In this document: piece by piece, positions 34,078 through 42,455 of the stretch
Position numbering within the stretch: the stretch's first letter is position 1
How the letters are laid out: every line of letters begins with the position of its first letter
Origin: Bog-473 sp963726005
GTDB lineage: Bacteria > Actinomycetota > Acidimicrobiia > Acidimicrobiales > RAAP-2
NCBI GenBank assembly: GCA_963726005.1
Contig: CAVSAT010000004.1
Location: forward strand, 558,001-622,000
DNA: 64,000 bases
Direction of reading: 5' to 3'
The notes under the pieces: model-generated
Databases searched by the model: none
What the model saw: only the letters and a program-made list of their open reading frames with translations
Told to the model about the DNA's origin: nothing
Program-made: the position numbers and the translations under genes

Positions 34078-34542
34078 ATGCCAGCCGACGCCGCCCCGAT
34101 CATCGTGTACACGGACGGCGCGTGCCGGGGCAACCCCGGGCGCGGCGGGTGGGCCTGGGCGGTGCCGGACGGGCCCTACGCCAGCGGGGCCGACCCCCAC
34201 ACCACGAACCAACGGATGGAGATCATGGCCGCCCTCGAGGCGCTCAGGGCCCTGGTGCCCGGCAGGCCTGCGGCGATCGAAGTGGTGAGCGACTCGACCT
34301 ACGTCGTCAAGTGCTTCACCGACCGCTGGTGGCAGGGTTGGCTGCGGCGCAACTGGAAGAACTCGCAGAACAAGCCCGTGGCCAACCGCGACCTGTGGGA
34401 GCCCCTGATCGAGCTCGCGGTGTCCTCTGACCTCGACGTCAGCTTCCGCTGGGTCAAGGGTCACTCGGGCGACCGCTGGAACGACCGGGTGGACGAGCTC
34501 GCCACCCTGGCGGCCGATTCGGGGCTCGGCTCGAGCGGCTGA
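34078..34542 (+). CDS. rnhA: ribonuclease HI
   Basis: RNase HI cuts the RNA strand of RNA-DNA hybrids. The 154-residue protein holds the four acidic catalytic residues: IIVYTDGACRGNPG (Asp), NQRMEIMAALEAL (Glu), EVVSDSTYVVKC (Asp) and WNDRVDELAT (Asp), with the conserved His in WVKGHSGD. Length and order are normal. Start ATG 34078 is chosen from the family's N-terminus. It lies between the divergent aceE and the lpd operon, and its role is housekeeping. Confidence 0.93.
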   Translation: MPADAAPIIVYTDGACRGNPGRGGWAWAVPDGPYASGADPHTTNQRMEIMAALEALRALVPGRPAAIEVVSDSTYVVKCFTDRWWQGWLRRNWKNSQNKPVANRDLWEPLIELAVSSDLDVSFRWVKGHSGDRWNDRVDELATLAADSGLGSSG

Positions 34543-34697
34543 CGGGGGCCCCGCCGAGATGGGCCCGGTGATGCGAACGGTAGGCTGACCGGGCAGCACG
34601 CGCGGGACGCGGAGCGGGGTCCGCCCGGTGCGATCGGGACGTCTCGGGGGAGCCGAACGCGCCGGACGAGCCTCAGAGGGAAGGAAGAGGACGGGCG

Positions 34698-36113
34698 ATG
34701 GCCACCGAGGAAGAGTTCGACATCGTCGTGATCGGCGGCGGGCCGGGCGGCTACGGCACGGCGCTCTACGGCGCAGCAGGGGGACTCTCCGTCGCCATCG
34801 TCGAGCGGGACAAGGTGGGCGGGACCTGCCTGCACCGCGGGTGCATCCCCGCCAAGGAGTTCCTCGAGACCGCCGCCGTGCACCGGACGGTCGAAGGGTC
34901 CAAGGAGTTCGGGATCGGGGTCTCGGGAGTCTCGTTGGACTTCGCGGTGAGCCAGGACCGCAAGAACGCGGTCGTCGACAAGCTGTTCAAGGGTTTGGCG
35001 GGTCTGCTCAAGGGGCGCAAGGTCACGACCGTGCGCGGCTCCGGCACCCTGAAGGCCGGTCGCCACGTCGAGGTCGTCGACGGGGAGGACGCCGGCCGCG
35101 TCCTGGTGGGGCGCAATGTGGTCCTGGCGGCGGGGTCGGTGCCCCACACGCTGCCCGGCTTCGAAGTCGACGGGCGCTGGGTGATGACGTCGGACGAGTT
35201 CTTAGACCTGAAGGAGCTTCCCGCCTCGGTGGTGATCATCGGCGGCGGGGTCGTCGGGTGCGAGTTCGCCTCGCTCCTGGCCGACCTCGGGGCGAAGGTC
35301 ACGATCCTCGAGGCGCTCGACTCCATCCTCGCCGGCTGTGACGACGACATCATCCGCCTGGTCGGACGGTCCTTCAAAAAGCGCGGCATCGAGGTCGTGA
35401 CCGGCGTGAGAGTCGAGGGCCACACACCGTCGGACGACGGCAGCACGACCACCGTCAGGGCGGGTGAGCAGACCTACGACGTGGAGGCCATCGTGGTGTC
35501 GGTGGGACGGCGCCCCCGGACCGAAGGGTTGGTGGCCGACGGGGTCGGCGTCCAGATCAACGACCGCGGCTTCGTGGTGGCCGACGAGTACCAGCGCACC
35601 GGAGTGGAGGGCGTCTGGGCCGTCGGCGACATCGTGGCGGGCACGCCGCAGCTGGCCCATGTCGGGTTCGCCGAGGCGATCGTCGCCGTGAAGGGCATGC
35701 TGGGCGAGCCGGTGGTGCCGGTGGACAACGACAAGGTGCCCTGGGCGATCTACTGCCACCCCGAGGTCGCCTTCTGCGGCATGACCGAGGGACAGGCCAA
35801 GGCGGCGGGGATCCCCGTGGTGACCAAGAAGGATCCCTTCGGCGGCAACAGCCGGGCGCAGATCATCGGCGACACCGAGGGCGTGGTGAAGATCGTCGCC
35901 GAGCAGCGGCCCGACGGCACCGCGGGGCGGATCCTGGGCGTGCACCTGTGCGGGCCGTGGGTGACCGAGCAGCTGGGGGCCGGCTACCTGGCCGTCAACT
36001 GGGAGGCCTTTCCCGATGAGGTCGCCCAGTTCATCCAGCCGCACCCGTCCCTCTCCGAGAACTTCGGCGAGACCATGCTGGCGTTGACCGGAAGGGGACT
36101 GCACCTTGGCTGA
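34698..36113 (+). CDS. lpdA: dihydrolipoyl dehydrogenase (E3)
   Basis: E3 reoxidises the lipoyl arm of the 2-oxoacid dehydrogenase complexes and passes electrons to NAD+. The 471-residue flavoprotein has the FAD motif VVIGGGPGGYGTALYGA, the redox disulfide in GGTCLHRGCIPAKEFLE (Cys-x4-Cys), the NAD motif VIIGGGVVGCEFASLLAD, VWAVGDIVAGTPQLAH and the C-terminal His-Glu pair in QPHPSLSENFGE. A GGAAGAGG ribosome-binding site precedes the ATG. It is the first gene of the lpd-E2-lipBA run, and the E2 gene overlaps it by eight bases. Confidence 0.93.
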   Translation: MATEEEFDIVVIGGGPGGYGTALYGAAGGLSVAIVERDKVGGTCLHRGCIPAKEFLETAAVHRTVEGSKEFGIGVSGVSLDFAVSQDRKNAVVDKLFKGLAGLLKGRKVTTVRGSGTLKAGRHVEVVDGEDAGRVLVGRNVVLAAGSVPHTLPGFEVDGRWVMTSDEFLDLKELPASVVIIGGGVVGCEFASLLADLGAKVTILEALDSILAGCDDDIIRLVGRSFKKRGIEVVTGVRVEGHTPSDDGSTTTVRAGEQTYDVEAIVVSVGRRPRTEGLVADGVGVQINDRGFVVADEYQRTGVEGVWAVGDIVAGTPQLAHVGFAEAIVAVKGMLGEPVVPVDNDKVPWAIYCHPEVAFCGMTEGQAKAAGIPVVTKKDPFGGNSRAQIIGDTEGVVKIVAEQRPDGTAGRILGVHLCGPWVTEQLGAGYLAVNWEAFPDEVAQFIQPHPSLSENFGETMLALTGRGLHLG

Positions 36114-37545
36114 CGTGATGATGCCGCAGCTCGGCGAGACCGTGACCGAGGGAACGATCACCCGCTGGATGAAGGGCGTGGGCGACGCGGTCGAGCGCGA
36201 CGAACCGCTCTTCGAGGTATCGACGGACAAGGTCGATTCCGAAGTGCCCTCGCCCGCGGCAGGCGTCCTCACCGAGATCCTCGTCCCCGAGGGCGAGACG
36301 GTGGAGGTCGGCGTGCGTCTTGCGGTCATCGGCGACAATGCCGGCGCGAGCACATCGAGCGGCGCGCCCGCCGCGACGACGGCGGCGCCCGCCGAGCCAG
36401 CGCCACCTGCACCAGCCGCGGCAGCATCGTCGCCGGCTGCGCCGACGCCGGCACCCACCCCCGCGCCGGCGCCCCCCACGTCCGTGGCGGAGACCGACGG
36501 CGGCGGCGGCTCCGTGCTCCTTTCCCCGATGGTCCGCAGGCTCCTGGCGGAAAACGGGATCAGCGAGACCGAGGTCACCGGGACCGGGAACGGCGGTCGC
36601 ATCACTCGGGATGACGCGCTGCGAGTCGTCGAGGCCCGCCGGGCGGCCCAACAGGCGACCCCGCCGGCCCAGTCGGCACCACCCGCCGCACCACAACCGT
36701 CCCCGCCCCCGCCCGCGCCTCCGCCTCCAGCGGCACCGGCGGCGCCGACGGCGCCGGTGGTCAGCCCACCGACAGCGCCGGTGGTGAGAGCGCCGACGGC
36801 GCCGTCCGTCTCCATGGCGTCGTTCCGCGCCGCCGGCGACCAACTGGTGCCCTTCTCGAACATGCGCCGCAGGACCGCTGAGCACATGGTCCGTTCGAAG
36901 GCCACGTCGCCGCACGCGTTCATCGCCAACGAAGTCGATTTCGAGAGCGTGGAACGTGTGCGCAACGCCTGGGGTGAGCGCTTCAAGGCGGAGGAGGGAT
37001 TCACGCTGACGTACCTCCCCTTCGTCGCCCGGGCTGCCGTGGAGGCCCTGCGCGACTTCCCGCTGCTCAACGCGTCGGTGGTCGACGACGCGCTGCTGGT
37101 GCACTCGGAGGTCAATCTGGGCATCGCAGTGGACCTCGCCCACGAGGGTTTGATCGTGCCGGTGATCCACCGGGCCGAGGAGGTCACGCTCCGCGGCGTG
37201 GCCCGGCGCGTCCGCGACCTGGCCGAGCGGGCACGCAGCCGACAGTTGAACGCCGACGACATCGCAGGGGGCACGTTCTCCATCACCAACGACGGTCCGT
37301 TCGGCACCTACTTCACTGTCCCGATCATCAACCAGCCCCAGGTGGCGATCCTGGCCACCGACGGCATCGCCCGCCGGCCGGTGGTGGTGGCACACCCTGA
37401 CGGGTCCGAGTCCATCGCCATCCACTCGACCGGCATCCTCGGCGTCAGCTGGGATCACCGTGCCGTCGACGGCGCCTACGTCTCGCTGTTCTTGGCTCGC
37501 GTCTCGGAACTGCTCAGCAGCCGCGACTGGGCCGCCGAGCTCTGA
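36106..37545 (+). CDS. dihydrolipoamide acyltransferase (E2) of a 2-oxoacid dehydrogenase complex
   Basis: E2 carries the acyl group from E1 to CoA. The 479-residue protein starts at TTG and has one lipoyl domain with the lipoylated Lys in FEVSTDKVDSEVPSPAAG. A Pro/Ala-rich linker follows, then a peripheral-subunit-binding domain (LLSPMVRRLLAENGIS ... GTGNGGRITRDD), a second Pro/Ala linker, and the catalytic domain ending WDHRAVDGAYVSLFLARV with the active His and Asp. A single lipoyl domain is fewer than in many actinobacterial E2 proteins. Sequence alone does not separate acetyl-, succinyl- or branched-chain E2, but aceE and lpd beside it favour pyruvate dehydrogenase. Confidence 0.88.
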   Translation: MADVMMPQLGETVTEGTITRWMKGVGDAVERDEPLFEVSTDKVDSEVPSPAAGVLTEILVPEGETVEVGVRLAVIGDNAGASTSSGAPAATTAAPAEPAPPAPAAAASSPAAPTPAPTPAPAPPTSVAETDGGGGSVLLSPMVRRLLAENGISETEVTGTGNGGRITRDDALRVVEARRAAQQATPPAQSAPPAAPQPSPPPPAPPPPAAPAAPTAPVVSPPTAPVVRAPTAPSVSMASFRAAGDQLVPFSNMRRRTAEHMVRSKATSPHAFIANEVDFESVERVRNAWGERFKAEEGFTLTYLPFVARAAVEALRDFPLLNASVVDDALLVHSEVNLGIAVDLAHEGLIVPVIHRAEEVTLRGVARRVRDLAERARSRQLNADDIAGGTFSITNDGPFGTYFTVPIINQPQVAILATDGIARRPVVVAHPDGSESIAIHSTGILGVSWDHRAVDGAYVSLFLARVSELLSSRDWAAEL

Positions 37546-37556
37546 GGACCAGCACG

Positions 37557-39203
37557 GTGCTGCGCGTCCGCACCCTCGGTACGGTCCCGTACCACGAGGC
37601 CTCTGCACTGCAGCACGCCCTCGCCGTCGAGGCCACGGACGATTACCTGCTCCTCTTGCAGCACCCGCACACCTACACGCTCGGGGCGCACGCGGACGAG
37701 CGCCACGTCCTCGTCGACCCGGCGCAGGTCGGCGCCGTGCTCGAGCGGACCGACCGGGGTGGAGACGTCACCTACCACGGCCCGGGGCAACTCGTGGCGT
37801 ACCCGATCGTGACCGTCGCCGACGACCCGGCATCCGGTCCGACGCACGTGCACCGGCTCGAACGGATCGTCATCGAGACGCTCGCCGATCTCGGGTTGCC
37901 GGGGGCGCGCAGCGTGGACGAGTACCCCGGAGTATGGATCGAGGCCGAGGGTCCCCACCCGCGCAAGATCGCGGCGATCGGAGTACGGACGATGCGGGTC
38001 GCCCCCGGACGCCGCCGCACGCTCCACGGGGTGGCGCTCAACGTCTCGTCCGACCTCGAAATGTTCGGACACATCGTGCCCTGCGGCATCGCGGACCGCG
38101 GGGTGACCTCTCTGCGGGCCGAGGGACTGGATGTGTCGATGGATGTGGTGGTCGACGCCTTGGCGGCGCGCGCGGTCGCCGTGCTGGGCGACGGGAACGT
38201 CGAGCGCCACGACGTCGTGGTCGGGCCGACCACCGCCACCACTGCCGGAACCACCGCCAATGCCGCCGCCGAGCGCCCCGCCGAGCGGCCGCTGCTCCGG
38301 CGCCTCCGCCAGGCTGGGGTTGCGCCCGAGGACGGCCTGGACATCGGGCAGCGCAAGCCGCCCTGGGTGCGGGTGCCCGTGCACATCGGCAAGGGCTATC
38401 GCGCGTTGGGGTCGACGATCCACGACCTCGGCCTCGTCACGGTCTGTGAGGAGGCGGGGTGCCCGAACATCTACGAGTGCTGGGCGGACGGGACCGCGAC
38501 CTTCATGATCAACGGCGAGCGGTGCACGCGCGCGTGTGGCTTCTGCCAGGTCGACACGCGCCACCCGCTGCCCCTGTCCCCCGACGAGCCCGAGCGGGTG
38601 GCGCAGGCGGTGGAGCGGATGCGGCTCGGCCACGCGGTGGTGACCTGCGTCGCACGCGACGACCTTCCCGACGGCGGTGCCGGCGCAATGGCCAACACGA
38701 TCCGCGCCATCCGCGCCCGCACGCCCGCGACGACGGTGGAGGTGCTGATCTCCGACTGCCGTGGTGACGCCGCATCGCTCGACGCGATCTTCGAGGCGCG
38801 CCCCGACATCCTGAACCACAATATCGAGACGGTGGCCAGGCTCCAGCGCGCCGTGCGTCCCTCGGCGGGCTACGCGCGCAGCCTGGCCGTACTGGCCCGG
38901 GCCGGACAGGCGGGTCTCGTGACCAAGTCCGGTCTGATGGTCGGGCTCGGCGAGCGCGCGGACGAGGTCGCGGCGACCATGGCCGACCTGCGGGGCGTCG
39001 GGGTGTCCATCGTCACCATCGGTCAGTACCTGCGCCCGAGCCGCGACCACCTCCCCGTATCTCGCTACTGGACACCCGAGGAGTTCGAACGCCTCCGTGC
39101 GGCCGGCGCCGAAATCGGCTTGTCCCACGTGGAGGCGTCACCGCTCACCCGGTCGAGCTATCACGCCCGTGAGGCGGCGACCGCGGTGTCACGGGCCACG
39201 TGA
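37557..39203 (+). CDS. LipB-LipA fusion: octanoyltransferase plus lipoyl synthase
   Basis: One continuous 548-residue frame from GTG 37557 holds both enzymes of lipoate synthesis. Residues 1 to about 220 are LipB, which moves octanoate from acyl carrier protein to target lysines: LLLQHPHTYTLGAHAD, DRGGDVTYHGPGQLVAYPI, the active Lys in RKIAAIGVR and Cys in IVPCGIADRGV. After a Thr/Ala-rich linker (about 220-245), LipA follows. It is the radical-SAM sulfur inserter, with auxiliary cluster CEEAGCPNIYEC (C-x4-C-x5-C), radical cluster CTRACGFC (C-x3-C-x2-C) and terminal RSSY. In most bacteria these are separate genes. It lies 11 bases after E2, its lipoylation substrate. Confidence 0.92.
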   Translation: MLRVRTLGTVPYHEASALQHALAVEATDDYLLLLQHPHTYTLGAHADERHVLVDPAQVGAVLERTDRGGDVTYHGPGQLVAYPIVTVADDPASGPTHVHRLERIVIETLADLGLPGARSVDEYPGVWIEAEGPHPRKIAAIGVRTMRVAPGRRRTLHGVALNVSSDLEMFGHIVPCGIADRGVTSLRAEGLDVSMDVVVDALAARAVAVLGDGNVERHDVVVGPTTATTAGTTANAAAERPAERPLLRRLRQAGVAPEDGLDIGQRKPPWVRVPVHIGKGYRALGSTIHDLGLVTVCEEAGCPNIYECWADGTATFMINGERCTRACGFCQVDTRHPLPLSPDEPERVAQAVERMRLGHAVVTCVARDDLPDGGAGAMANTIRAIRARTPATTVEVLISDCRGDAASLDAIFEARPDILNHNIETVARLQRAVRPSAGYARSLAVLARAGQAGLVTKSGLMVGLGERADEVAATMADLRGVGVSIVTIGQYLRPSRDHLPVSRYWTPEEFERLRAAGAEIGLSHVEASPLTRSSYHAREAATAVSRAT

Positions 39204-39223
39204 TGCGATCGGGGTCGAACCGA

Positions 39224-39421
39224 CTATCCGAGCGACAAGCCGATCTCCTCGAGCGCACCCTCGAGGGTTCTTAGCGCCCTCGGCCCCATTCCATGGAGCT
39301 TTTGCAATTCCGCGGCGGGCACCTTGTCGAGCTGCGCGAGCTCGCTGTATCCGGCTGCGGCGAGTGCTCGAGTTGCCGGGGCTCCGATGCCCCTGGGAAA
39401 GCCGACCGGAGGATCTGCCAT
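39224..39421 (-). CDS. small helix-hairpin-helix protein, 65 aa
   Basis: The product resembles helix-hairpin-helix DNA-binding domains (DUF4332-like). It reads PRGIGAPATRALAAAGYSEL, then LQKLHGMGPRALRTLEGAL, that is two GxG hairpins placed as in this fold. There is no other domain. The start at ATG 39421 is the first that gives a compact domain; upstream sequence in that frame is not protein-like. Such small proteins are common in actinobacteria and plants, and no specific role is known. Confidence 0.65.
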   Translation of the reverse strand: MADPPVGFPRGIGAPATRALAAAGYSELAQLDKVPAAELQKLHGMGPRALRTLEGALEEIGLSLG

Positions 39422-39488
39422 CTGGCCATGATGCTCCAGGTCACCGAGGGATGACCACAACCATCCGCTGATCGGGAGATCCGGCGTG

Positions 39489-39500
39489 CAACCATGGTTG
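39489..39500. promoter_or_regulatory. 12-base palindrome just before the start of the secreted repeat protein
   Basis: CAACCATGGTTG ends one base before ATG 39502, and the outer bases GTGCA/TGCAC extend pairing across the start codon. It could be an operator or an RNA hairpin at the start. Confidence 0.3.
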
Positions 39501-39501
39501 G

Positions 39502-41613
39502 ATGCACCATTGGCGCGGTGACACCTACCGCCGCGGGACAGCGACTCCACCGAATCACCCCCGGCGGAGCCGGGCGTGGCGACTGGCGGTGGCCCTCCCG
39601 TTCCTCGCCGCCATCTTCGGCGCGGCCGGAGTCGTGTCCCCGACGGCCGCAGGGGCCGCGCCCGCGGGCTGGTACGTCGCGACCGTTCCGGGCACCGGTT
39701 TGGACGACATATTGCTCGGGTCGGCATGTGGCAACGCCCTCCAGTGCTGGGCGGTCGGAATCTCCATCAACTTCGCCGGAAGCGGCGGGTTCACCCCGCT
39801 CGCCGAGACCTGGAACGGGTCGTCCTGGACGTTGGCGGCGCAGCCGCCGCTGCCGGCCAATCACGGTGGCGGTCTCTTCGACGTCGCGTGCGTCAACGGC
39901 TCGGATTGTTGGGCCGTCGGATCCGTCCTCAGCCAGTCCGCTGGGAACGGCAATCCCATGGCGACGCTCGCCGAGCACTGGGACGGATCCCACTGGTCGA
40001 TGGTGCAGAGTCCGACCCCTACCGGCAACGCCGTGACCGGTGCCATCCTGCGGAGCGTCAGCTGCACGTCGTCGTCGAATTGCGTCGCCGTCGGCTACTC
40101 GACCGACAGCAACGGCGAGAACCTGAACACGCTGGTCGAGCAGTGGAACGGGACGGCCTGGTCCATTGTCCCGGGCGCCGCCACCGGGCAGGCGTTCGAC
40201 GAGCTGGTGACGGTGCGGTGCCTCGCGGCGGACGACTGCTGGGCCGTCGGCGACGCCGGACCCGCCCAGCAGAATCCCAATTTCCTCCCCATCTTTCCCA
40301 GCGCCGCGGGGGGCCAGGGCGTGATTGAGCACTGGGACGGCACCTCGTGGTCGGTTGTGCCGAGCGTGACGGAGCCCAGCCCGAGTGGCGGATACCTCAG
40401 CGGTCTCGAGTGTGTCGACGCCACGGATTGCTGGGCTTCGGGCTCGACGACGGACAGCAGCGGCACGGCGTCAGGGATACTGATGCAACACTGGGACGGT
40501 TCCTCGTGGACGGACCTCTCGACGTCGGTTCCGGAGCCCACGGGCGCGACCGGGGCAATCCTGAGCAGCATCTCCTGCGTCAGCTCGGCCCAGTGCTGGG
40601 CCGTCGGAGCCTCCGGGCCGTTCGGCGGCAGCGGCGGCAACAACTTCCGGCCGCAGACGTTCATCGAGAACTGGAACGGCTCGAGCTGGTCGATCGCACC
40701 CAGCCCGAACGTGACGACCCTCAGCTTCTTGAATTCGCTCACCTGCATCCAGGCGGTGGGGTGTGTCGCCGTCGGCAGCTCGGTCACGCAAGGGTCGGGG
40801 AACGACCCTGGACTCCGACCCTTCGTCGAGCAGCTGACGTTCCCTCCGGCGTCCAGCCAGGGCATCGTGCTCTCCTCTTGGGACGGTGGCGTCTTCAATT
40901 ACGGGACGGCTCAGTTCGCCGGCTCCATGGCGGGCCGACACCTCAACGCGCCCGTCGTCGGCATCGCGGAGACGCCCGACGGCCGGGGTTACTGGCTGGT
41001 GGCCAGTGACGGCGGCGTGTTCACCTTCGGCACGGCGCACTTCTACGGCTCCATGGGGGGCAGCCACCTCAACCGGCCCATCGTCGGGATCGCCGCGGCC
41101 CCGGACGGCCGGGGCTACTGGCTCGTCGCCAGCGACGGCGGGGTGTTCAACTTCGGCAGCGCGGGCTTCGACGGGTCCATGGGAGGCCAACACCTCAATG
41201 CGCCGGTCGTGGGCGTGGCCGCTTCGTCCGACGGTGGCGGGTATTGGCTCGTCGCATCGGACGGCGGCGTCTTCGGCTTCGGGGACGCGCCATTCCACGG
41301 GTCCGCCGGCGGCGTGCACCTGAACACTCCCATGATGGGCATCGCCGCCACGCCCGATGACGGCGGCTACTGGTTGGCGGGTTCGGACGGAGGCGTGTTC
41401 ACCTACGGCGACGCCGCCTATCTGGGGTCCGTGCCGGGTCAGGGCATCGTGAGCCAGCCGCCGATCGTCGGGATCAGCCGGACCCCGAGCGGGTCGGGCT
41501 ATTGGCTGGCGGGCGCGAACGGTGCCGTCTACACGTACGGTGACGCCGCGTTCCTGGGCGCGCCGAACACGAGCCGGCTTGTCGCTCCCGTGTGGGCGAT
41601 CGCCTCGTCCTGA
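39502..41613 (+). CDS. secreted repeat (beta-propeller) protein with GYWLVASDGG tail
   Basis: A 703-residue secreted protein. A basic N-terminus is followed by a signal helix (AVALPFLAAIFGAAGVV) and an Ala-rich cleavage region. The first 400 residues hold about seven units of the pattern C-x5-CWAVG...W-x-G-x-SW. The Cys pairs probably form one disulfide per blade. From about residue 450 there are six units around GYWLVASDGGVFTFG, each ending LN-x-P-x-VGIA. I read it as two beta-propellers in one chain. The same tail occurs in the giant sedolisin at 50353. A surface role such as binding or adhesion is likely, and no catalytic residues are seen. Confidence 0.8.
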   Translation: MHHWRGDTYRRGTATPPNHPRRSRAWRLAVALPFLAAIFGAAGVVSPTAAGAAPAGWYVATVPGTGLDDILLGSACGNALQCWAVGISINFAGSGGFTPLAETWNGSSWTLAAQPPLPANHGGGLFDVACVNGSDCWAVGSVLSQSAGNGNPMATLAEHWDGSHWSMVQSPTPTGNAVTGAILRSVSCTSSSNCVAVGYSTDSNGENLNTLVEQWNGTAWSIVPGAATGQAFDELVTVRCLAADDCWAVGDAGPAQQNPNFLPIFPSAAGGQGVIEHWDGTSWSVVPSVTEPSPSGGYLSGLECVDATDCWASGSTTDSSGTASGILMQHWDGSSWTDLSTSVPEPTGATGAILSSISCVSSAQCWAVGASGPFGGSGGNNFRPQTFIENWNGSSWSIAPSPNVTTLSFLNSLTCIQAVGCVAVGSSVTQGSGNDPGLRPFVEQLTFPPASSQGIVLSSWDGGVFNYGTAQFAGSMAGRHLNAPVVGIAETPDGRGYWLVASDGGVFTFGTAHFYGSMGGSHLNRPIVGIAAAPDGRGYWLVASDGGVFNFGSAGFDGSMGGQHLNAPVVGVAASSDGGGYWLVASDGGVFGFGDAPFHGSAGGVHLNTPMMGIAATPDDGGYWLAGSDGGVFTYGDAAYLGSVPGQGIVSQPPIVGISRTPSGSGYWLAGANGAVYTYGDAAFLGAPNTSRLVAPVWAIASS

Positions 41614-41619
41614 ACCTCC

Positions 41620-42423
41620 TCACACGAAGTCTGAGCCGCCGTCGGCATTGACACACGCCCCCGTGACGTAGCCGTTCCGACGGGACACGAGGTACGCGGT
41701 CAGCGACGCCACCTCGTCGGGGAGCCCTGCCCTCCCGAGGTCGGCAGGCTGGTGGAACGTCCGGTCGATCCACGTCATGACGTCGTGGGGATCGGCGGGG
41801 TCGAGACCCTCCGCGGCGAAGATGTCCTTCAGGTTCTCGGTGAAGCTGGCCGTGACGATGGAGCCGGGGCAGACGGCATTGACAAGGATCCCATCCGCGG
41901 CCAACGACTTGGCGAGGTTCTTGGCGATACTCGTCACGGCGGCCTTCGCCGCGGTGTAGGCCACGAGGATCGGGCTCTGACGCTGGATCGAGTGGGCGGA
42001 AAAGATGGCGATCCGACCCCACTCGGCCTCGCGGAGCAAAGGCAGAGCGGAGCGCACACTCCGCACGGCGGACATCGTTCCGAGCGTGAGCGCCGCGTCC
42101 CAGCCTGTGTCGTCGAGTTCCTCGAAGCGGCCAGCGGCGGGTCCGATCGTGTGCACCAGGATGTTGAGCGAACCCCATCGGTCCGCCACTTCGCCGAACC
42201 CGGCCGCGATCGAGCCCGCGTCCGTCATGTCCACGCTGATGCCCACGGCGTCCGGGCTCCCGGCGGCCCGGAGCGACGTAGCGGTGTCGTCGAGCGCCTC
42301 CCTGCCGCGGGCCATGACCGCCACGCGGGCGCCGTCCGCGGCGAGGATCTCGGCGACCGCCCGCCCCATCCCCTTGCTTCCGCCCGTCACCACGGCCGTC
42401 GCGTCAGCCAGTCCGAGATCCAC
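41620..42423 (-). CDS. short-chain dehydrogenase/reductase (SDR)
   Basis: A classical SDR of 267 residues, NAD(P)-dependent oxidoreductase. The cofactor motif is VVTGGSKGMGRAVAEIL, followed by ISVDMTDAG and LVHTIGPAAG. The catalytic set is Ser in IAIFSAHSIQRQ and Tyr/Lys in VAYTAAKAAVTSIAKN. It ends YVTGACVNADGGSDFV. Thr-Gly-Gly-Ser-Lys hints at NADP preference. The substrate is unknown. A GGAGGAGG ribosome-binding site precedes ATG 42423. The sulfotransferase gene lies just upstream on the same strand (32-base gap). Confidence 0.85.
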   Translation of the reverse strand: MDLGLADATAVVTGGSKGMGRAVAEILAADGARVAVMARGREALDDTATSLRAAGSPDAVGISVDMTDAGSIAAGFGEVADRWGSLNILVHTIGPAAGRFEELDDTGWDAALTLGTMSAVRSVRSALPLLREAEWGRIAIFSAHSIQRQSPILVAYTAAKAAVTSIAKNLAKSLAADGILVNAVCPGSIVTASFTENLKDIFAAEGLDPADPHDVMTWIDRTFHQPADLGRAGLPDEVASLTAYLVSRRNGYVTGACVNADGGSDFV

Positions 42424-42455
42424 TTCCGTCCTCCTCCATCCCTGCGATCAGGTGA

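Noticed and set aside
31425..34430. A 1001-codon open frame antisense to aceE
   Set aside because: It mirrors the highly conserved aceE gene, has no recognisable domain, and has the Val/Arg/Gly/His-rich make-up of antisense shadows in GC-rich coding DNA.
39203..39240. tRNA-like TTC loop sequence (GGGGTCGAACC) after lipBA
   Set aside because: No acceptor stem or cloverleaf can be drawn around it, and it overlaps the end of the small helix-hairpin-helix gene.
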